A DNA stretch of 64,000 nucleotides from Salinibacterium sp. NK8237 (lineage in GTDB: Bacteria; Actinomycetota; Actinomycetes; Actinomycetales; Microbacteriaceae). How positions within the stretch are numbered: the first letter of the stretch is position 1; every line of letters starts with the position of its first letter. The translations under genes were made by a program, and so were the position numbers. The stretch covers positions 1,240,001-1,304,000 of the forward strand of contig NZ_JADYWE010000001.1 in the NCBI RefSeq assembly GCF_015864955.1. Reading direction: 5' to 3'. The notes beneath the pieces are model-generated. The model saw only the letters and a program-made list of their open reading frames with translations, ran no database searches and was not told the origin of the DNA. Of this stretch, positions 60,473 to 64,000 are shown piece after piece.

Positions 60473-62128
60473 TTGACTGAACAAACTTTTAGCTCGCTCG
60501 GCGTACCCGCCCCGCTGGTTGCAGCCCTTGCAGCCGACGGCAAGACCACGCCGTTCCCCATCCAGCTTGACACCCTGCCTGACACCCTCAACGGTCGCGA
60601 CGTTCTCGGCCGCGGAAAGACTGGCTCGGGCAAGACCCTCGCCTTCTCCCTTCCGATGGTTGCTCGCCTCGGCGGCAAGCTTTCCGGTGGCAAGCGTCGC
60701 CCGGGTCGCCCGCTGGGTCTCGTGCTCGCACCGACCCGTGAACTCGCCACACAGATCTCTGCTGTAATCGAACCTCTCGCTGCCGCGTATGGCCTCAACA
60801 CCACCACGATCTTCGGTGGCGTCAGCCAGAACCGCCAGGTCGCTGCCCTCAAGGCCGGCGTCGACATCGTCGTTGCCTGCCCCGGTCGCCTCGAAGACCT
60901 CATGAAGCAAGGCTTCGTGAACCTCGATGCCGTCGAGATCACTGTGCTTGACGAGGCCGACCACATGGCCGACCTTGGATTCTTGCCCGTCGTGACCCGC
61001 ATCCTCGACAAGACCCCCAGCGATGGACAGCGGATGCTGTTCAGCGCCACCCTCGACAACGGTGTAGACAAGCTGGTTCGCCGCTTCCTCCACAACGAGG
61101 TACTGCACTCGGTTGACGAAGCGAACTCGCACGTCTCCGCCATGACCCACCACGTCTTCGAAACCGAGAGCGTCGAATCCAAGCGCGTTCTCATCGAGAA
61201 GCTTGCTTCGGGCACTGGCCGCCGCATCCTCTTCATGCGCACCAAGCACCACGCCAAGAAGCTGGCACGCCAGTTGACGGATGCCGGAATCCCCGCCGTT
61301 GACCTCCACGGAAACCTCTCGCAGGTTGCCCGTGACCGTAACCTCGCCGCGTTCTCCGCTGGCGACGTGAAGGTGCTTGTTGCTACTGACGTTGCAGCGC
61401 GAGGCGTGCACGTCGACAACATTGAGCTGGTCATCCACGTTGACCCGCCCGCCGAGCACAAGGCATACCTGCACCGCAGTGGCCGTACCGCTCGTGCTGG
61501 TGAAGAGGGCGACGTTGTGACGATCGTTCTTCCTACCCAGCGCAAAGACACCGCAGCGCTGTTGCGTAAGGCCGCCATCACGGTGACCCCGCAGCACGTG
61601 AACGCTAAGTCGGAGGCCGTAGTGGCCCTGACCGGCGAAGTAGCCGAATACGTCAAGCCTGCGCCTCGTGCAGCAGTCCCCGCCCGTGGCCAGTCACAGG
61701 GTGGACGCTCGCAGGGCGCAAACGCCCAGCGCAAGCGTTCACGTCGTGACGGCGAAGGCGGATTCCACGAAGGCGAACGCGATGGTGCCCGTGAGGGTGG
61801 CCGTGGCGGAGCCGGTGGACGTGGCGGCAACGGAGGCAACTCTCGTGGTGGCCGTAACGGTGCCGCTCGCGATGGCGCCCGTGATGGTGCTCGCGATGGC
61901 GCTCGTGGCGGCCAGCAGCGTAACGATCGTCAGGGCTCCGGCCGTGGCGCCGTCGTTGCGGGATCAGGCTCAAGCGAACAGCGCTCAACCCAGCAGCCGC
62001 GCCAGCAGCAGGCTGAAGCTCCCACGCGTCCGCGTGGTGGCAAGGGCCGCGCTCAGGCCGGAAGCGGACCCGTTCGCGTTGGCCAGGTAGTGCGACCCAA
62101 CCGTCGCGCATCGAGCAGCGGGCGCTAA
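60473..62128 (+). CDS. DEAD-box RNA helicase with RG-rich tail
   Basis: The 551-residue product starts at TTG 60473 (LTEQTFSSLGVP). Q-motif FPIQ (residue 28), Walker A GRGKTGSGKT (46-55), PTREL, DEAD (160-163), SAT and the C-terminal HRSGRTARAG motif are all present. The last ~170 residues are rich in Arg, Gly, Gln and Asp with repeats such as DGARDGARDGARGG, an RNA-binding tail. It resembles CsdA/DbpA-type helicases of ribosome assembly or cold adaptation. Confidence 0.94.
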   Translation: MTEQTFSSLGVPAPLVAALAADGKTTPFPIQLDTLPDTLNGRDVLGRGKTGSGKTLAFSLPMVARLGGKLSGGKRRPGRPLGLVLAPTRELATQISAVIEPLAAAYGLNTTTIFGGVSQNRQVAALKAGVDIVVACPGRLEDLMKQGFVNLDAVEITVLDEADHMADLGFLPVVTRILDKTPSDGQRMLFSATLDNGVDKLVRRFLHNEVLHSVDEANSHVSAMTHHVFETESVESKRVLIEKLASGTGRRILFMRTKHHAKKLARQLTDAGIPAVDLHGNLSQVARDRNLAAFSAGDVKVLVATDVAARGVHVDNIELVIHVDPPAEHKAYLHRSGRTARAGEEGDVVTIVLPTQRKDTAALLRKAAITVTPQHVNAKSEAVVALTGEVAEYVKPAPRAAVPARGQSQGGRSQGANAQRKRSRRDGEGGFHEGERDGAREGGRGGAGGRGGNGGNSRGGRNGAARDGARDGARDGARGGQQRNDRQGSGRGAVVAGSGSSEQRSTQQPRQQQAEAPTRPRGGKGRAQAGSGPVRVGQVVRPNRRASSSGR

Positions 62129-62161
62129 GGCTCAGGCCCAGCGCAACACAGTTTTACCGTC

Positions 62162-62211
62162 GAGGGCGGCGAATTTCACCCAGCAGTGCTGGGTTGGGGT
62201 TCGTCGCCCTT
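62162..62211 (+). terminator. Compound hairpin behind the helicase gene
   Basis: GAGGGCGGCGAA and TTCGTCGCCCTT form an outer stem enclosing a perfect inner CCCAGC/GCTGGG hairpin, 33 bases after the stop codon. It is probably the helicase terminator, although no U-run follows. Confidence 0.65.
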
Positions 62212-62232
62212 CGGCGTTTAAGGGCGAACGGT

Positions 62233-62288
62233 GGCTAGCGGCTGGCGGCTGGCGGCTGGCGGCTGGCGGCTGGCGGCTGGCGGCTGGC
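62233..62288. repeat. Heptanucleotide tandem array, GGCTGGC
   Basis: Seven perfect copies of GGCTGGC (62240-62288) follow one variant copy GGCTAGC. The purine-rich G-pair spacing could also allow unusual DNA structure. No gene covers it convincingly. Confidence 0.95.
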
Positions 62289-62301
62289 GGCTCAGCATCA
62301 C

Positions 62302-62412
62302 GGAAATTCAGGAGATTCTGTTTCGCACCGCGCGAACCTGTCTCAGCATCCCCGGGTTTTGGGGCATCCGCACTGGCACCGTCCGCGCCCAAACCAATTT
62401 TCCTGAGTTTCC
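62302..62412. repeat. 111-bp element with inverted ends, copy 1
   Basis: It begins GGAAATTCAGGAGATTCTGT and ends TTTTCCTGAGTTTCC, so the two 12-base ends are inverted with one mismatch. The interior is GC rich. A second element of the same length and ends lies at 62521. No transposase is inside. Confidence 0.75.
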
Positions 62413-62448
62413 AACGTTGCGCAGCAGCGACCTACGCGCACAGCGTTG

Positions 62449-62483
62449 CGCACAGCGCACAGCGCACAGCGCACAGCGCACAG
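62449..62483. repeat. Heptanucleotide tandem array, CGCACAG
   Basis: Five consecutive copies of CGCACAG, with one more copy at 62437, lie between the two 111-bp elements. The period, seven bases, equals that of the array at 62233 although the unit differs. Confidence 0.95.
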
Positions 62484-62520
62484 CTACTCTCCGACCGCGA
62501 GCGCGGTCACGCTGCACTAC

Positions 62521-62631
62521 GGAAATTCAGGAGATTCTGTCGAGCACGTCGTTCGCACGGCATTGCTCCCGCAGGCTTCCGCCCTTTTCATCACCGGGCG
62601 CGAACACGCACCCGGTTTTTCCTGAATTTCC
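62521..62631. repeat. 111-bp element with inverted ends, copy 2
   Basis: It begins with the same 20 bases as copy 1 and ends TTTTTCCTGAATTTCC, giving a perfect 12-base inverted pair GGAAATTCAGGA/TCCTGAATTTCC. The interior differs from copy 1. The starts of the two copies are 219 bases apart. Confidence 0.75.
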
Positions 62632-62675
62632 GAAGTCTGCACACAGAAGACCGACGGGCAGGAGCTAGCTCGCAG

Positions 62676-63215
62676 TTACGGTAGAACGCCGACGGAGGCG
62701 AGAGCTGCGCGCAGCAGTGCTCCGCGGCCGCCTTCCATGTCGGCGGTCACTGCTTCGGAGACCGCTGCTGCTGGGCTCAGCCAAGTGAGCTCGAGCGCAT
62801 CCTGACGCGGTTCGCACGTGCCGGTGACGGGAACGACGTAGGCCATCGAGACGGCATGCTGGCGGGTATCCGTGAACTGGCTTTCGCCCGGCCACGGGAA
62901 GTATTCGGCGACCATGAACGGGGTCGGGCTTGCCGGCAGGAGCGGGAAGGCCATCGGGCCCAGATCCTTTTCCAGATGACGGAACAGGGCGTCGCGCAAC
63001 GTCTCGCCAAACATGACACGACCAGAGACCAGAGTGCGGGTGATCTCACCATCGTTGCCGCGCACCAGAGTGCCGACCTCAGTGACGCGACCCAGCCCAT
63101 CCACACGAACCGGCACAGCCTCAACATAGAGCAGCGGCAGTCGCCTGCGGGTCTCCGCAAGCTCTTCATCTGAAAGCCAAGACGAATTGGGATCTGGTGT
63201 GCCGACGGAGCTCAT
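62676..63215 (-). CDS. NUDIX-like protein (DUF4916-type)
   Basis: The 179-residue product has a NUDIX-like fold outline (LLYVEAVPVRVDGLGRVTEVGTLVRG) and a degenerate NUDIX box, GRVMFGETLRDALFRHLEKDLG. The usual Arg-Glu-x-x-Glu-Glu core is replaced by Phe-Arg-His-Leu-Glu, so pyrophosphohydrolase activity is doubtful. It ends just after the repeat-rich gap. Confidence 0.8.
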   Translation of the reverse strand: MSSVGTPDPNSSWLSDEELAETRRRLPLLYVEAVPVRVDGLGRVTEVGTLVRGNDGEITRTLVSGRVMFGETLRDALFRHLEKDLGPMAFPLLPASPTPFMVAEYFPWPGESQFTDTRQHAVSMAYVVPVTGTCEPRQDALELTWLSPAAAVSEAVTADMEGGRGALLRAALASVGVLP

Positions 63216-63419
63216 GCTCCATTGTCACCCATCGTGCGGGTTTGGCGTGCACTCCAAGGCGGGGCGGATGCCGCGGCGGGCTGCCCAGGCCTGTGACTAG
63301 TCATCCACAATCCCACTTTCATTCGCGCAGTGCACAGCTCGCGCAACCCCCGCTGGAGGCAACAACCCTCGAATTAGCGTTCCTATCTCAGGCACTCGCC
63401 TGTCACGCGAAAGGGAACC

Positions 63420-64000
63420 ATGACCGAGAAAAACCCCTCCTCTGCGCCGTCGAGTGCTGAGTCGTCGAGTGCTGAGTCGTCGAGTGCTGAGTCGTCGAGT
63501 GCTGAGTCGTCGAGCGGGGAACTGCCCGCGTCTGATGCGCAGGAATTTGAGCCCTCCATTACACCGCCACGGGAACAGCCCGATCCGGCTGCCGCCATTG
63601 CAGCACCGGCAACCCGCCGCCGTTGGCCATGGTGGGCTTGGGCACTCCTCTTCGTAGTGCCGTTCATGTTAATTTCAGGTATGGGGGCAGCACTCATTGC
63701 CAACGTTCTGGTTAGCCAAGCGACGAGCGCTCTCATCTGTTATGCCGATGGGTACTGCAGCCTCGGGGGCAGCTCGGAGTCGACGCCGAGAGCCACTGTG
63801 GATCCGGTCGACTCGGTTGATCCGACGAACCGAGTTCCACTCGACGAAAAGGCGGTTTTCGATGGTCAGCCCGTGTGGACGCTCGCTCTCGAGTCGACGT
63901 GGCAGCCACTCACCGTCGGTCACGATGGCACCAATATCTTTCACGAAGAGGCCACCGGATGTCAGCTCATTACTTCGCAGCGCACAGCTTTTCCCAACCC
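63420..64000 (+). CDS. Membrane protein with repeat-rich N-terminus (truncated by window edge)
   Basis: From ATG 63420, behind AAAGGGAACC, the frame stays open for 193 codons to the window end. The start holds four SSAES repeats, then an acidic Pro-rich segment, one membrane helix (WWAWALLFVVPFMLISGMGAALIANVLV, about residues 70-96), and an extracellular part with several Cys (CYADGYC, GCQL). No family was recognised. Confidence 0.8.
   Translation, partial: MTEKNPSSAPSSAESSSAESSSAESSSAESSSGELPASDAQEFEPSITPPREQPDPAAAIAAPATRRRWPWWAWALLFVVPFMLISGMGAALIANVLVSQATSALICYADGYCSLGGSSESTPRATVDPVDSVDPTNRVPLDEKAVFDGQPVWTLALESTWQPLTVGHDGTNIFHEEATGCQLITSQRTAFPN
63450..63509 (+). repeat. Four perfect 15-bp tandem repeats inside the last gene
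   Basis: The unit TCGAGTGCTGAGTCG occurs four times without mismatch, encoding SSAES repeats. The 15-base unit keeps the frame, so copy-number changes would only lengthen or shorten the linker. Confidence 0.95.

Noticed and set aside
62233..62483. Possible CRISPR array
   Set aside because: The 7-bp units are contiguous, without 30-40 base spacers, and no cas genes are near.
62231..62668. A 145-codon plus-strand frame across the repeat-rich gap
   Set aside because: It consists of the tandem arrays and the two 111-bp elements read through; composition is unlike a protein and no ribosome-binding site precedes it.

Overview
The window looks like chromosomal DNA of a high-GC Gram-positive actinobacterium, most likely of the family Microbacteriaceae. 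The evidence is the ribosomal and RNA polymerase protein sequences, frequent GTG/TTG starts, a secretin-free type IV pilus operon and an LAxTG-type cell-wall sorting signal. No rRNA, tRNA, CRISPR array, transposase or prophage gene was seen.

Layout. Positions 1-6885 (minus strand) hold the S10/spc ribosomal operon from rpsJ to the first codons of rpsH, behind a structured leader. Positions 7398-13472 hold a complete histidine-utilisation cluster (hutH, hutU, a HutG-like ureohydrolase, hutI) with a divergent IclR-type regulator. It lies between the S10 operon and the str operon (tuf, fusA, rpsG, rpsL; 13527-17878), which are adjacent in many bacteria. A conserved membrane protein follows (18214-19053). 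Positions 19177-32096 (minus strand) carry a type IV pilus locus in the order pilB, pilT, pilC, pilA, three minor-pilin-like genes, pilD, pilM, pilN, pilO. A possible Cys-rich small gene sits upstream, and a divergent response regulator/kinase/degenerate-kinase operon sits at 32816-35687. rpoC and rpoB follow (35775-43225), then an agmatinase-family gene.

The right third is accessory-looking. It holds a 1291-residue surface beta-helix protein with Ig-like repeats and a sortase signal (44600-48475), a spermidine-synthase-like gene, and a dense block of palindromes (49485-49677). Next comes a five-gene operon of exported proteins ending in a SipW-type signal peptidase (49835-53588), which resembles the TasA/SipW fibre systems of Firmicutes. 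Then come housekeeping and repair genes: SprT-like, CGNR, DUF427, ComB-like, MDR reductase, SRPBCC-like, topoisomerase IB, LigD-type polymerase, DUF1684 and a DEAD-box helicase with an RG-rich tail. The 550-base gap after the helicase contains two 7-bp tandem arrays and two 111-bp elements with matching inverted ends. The window closes with a NUDIX-like gene and a truncated membrane protein whose start carries a 4 x 15-bp repeat.

Functionally the window joins translation and transcription machinery with three surface systems: type IV pili, a SipW-processed fibre candidate and a wall-anchored beta-helix protein. The best candidates for undescribed biology are the SipW operon with its palindrome-rich upstream region, the pilA leader, the paired 111-bp elements and the kinase/pseudokinase pair.
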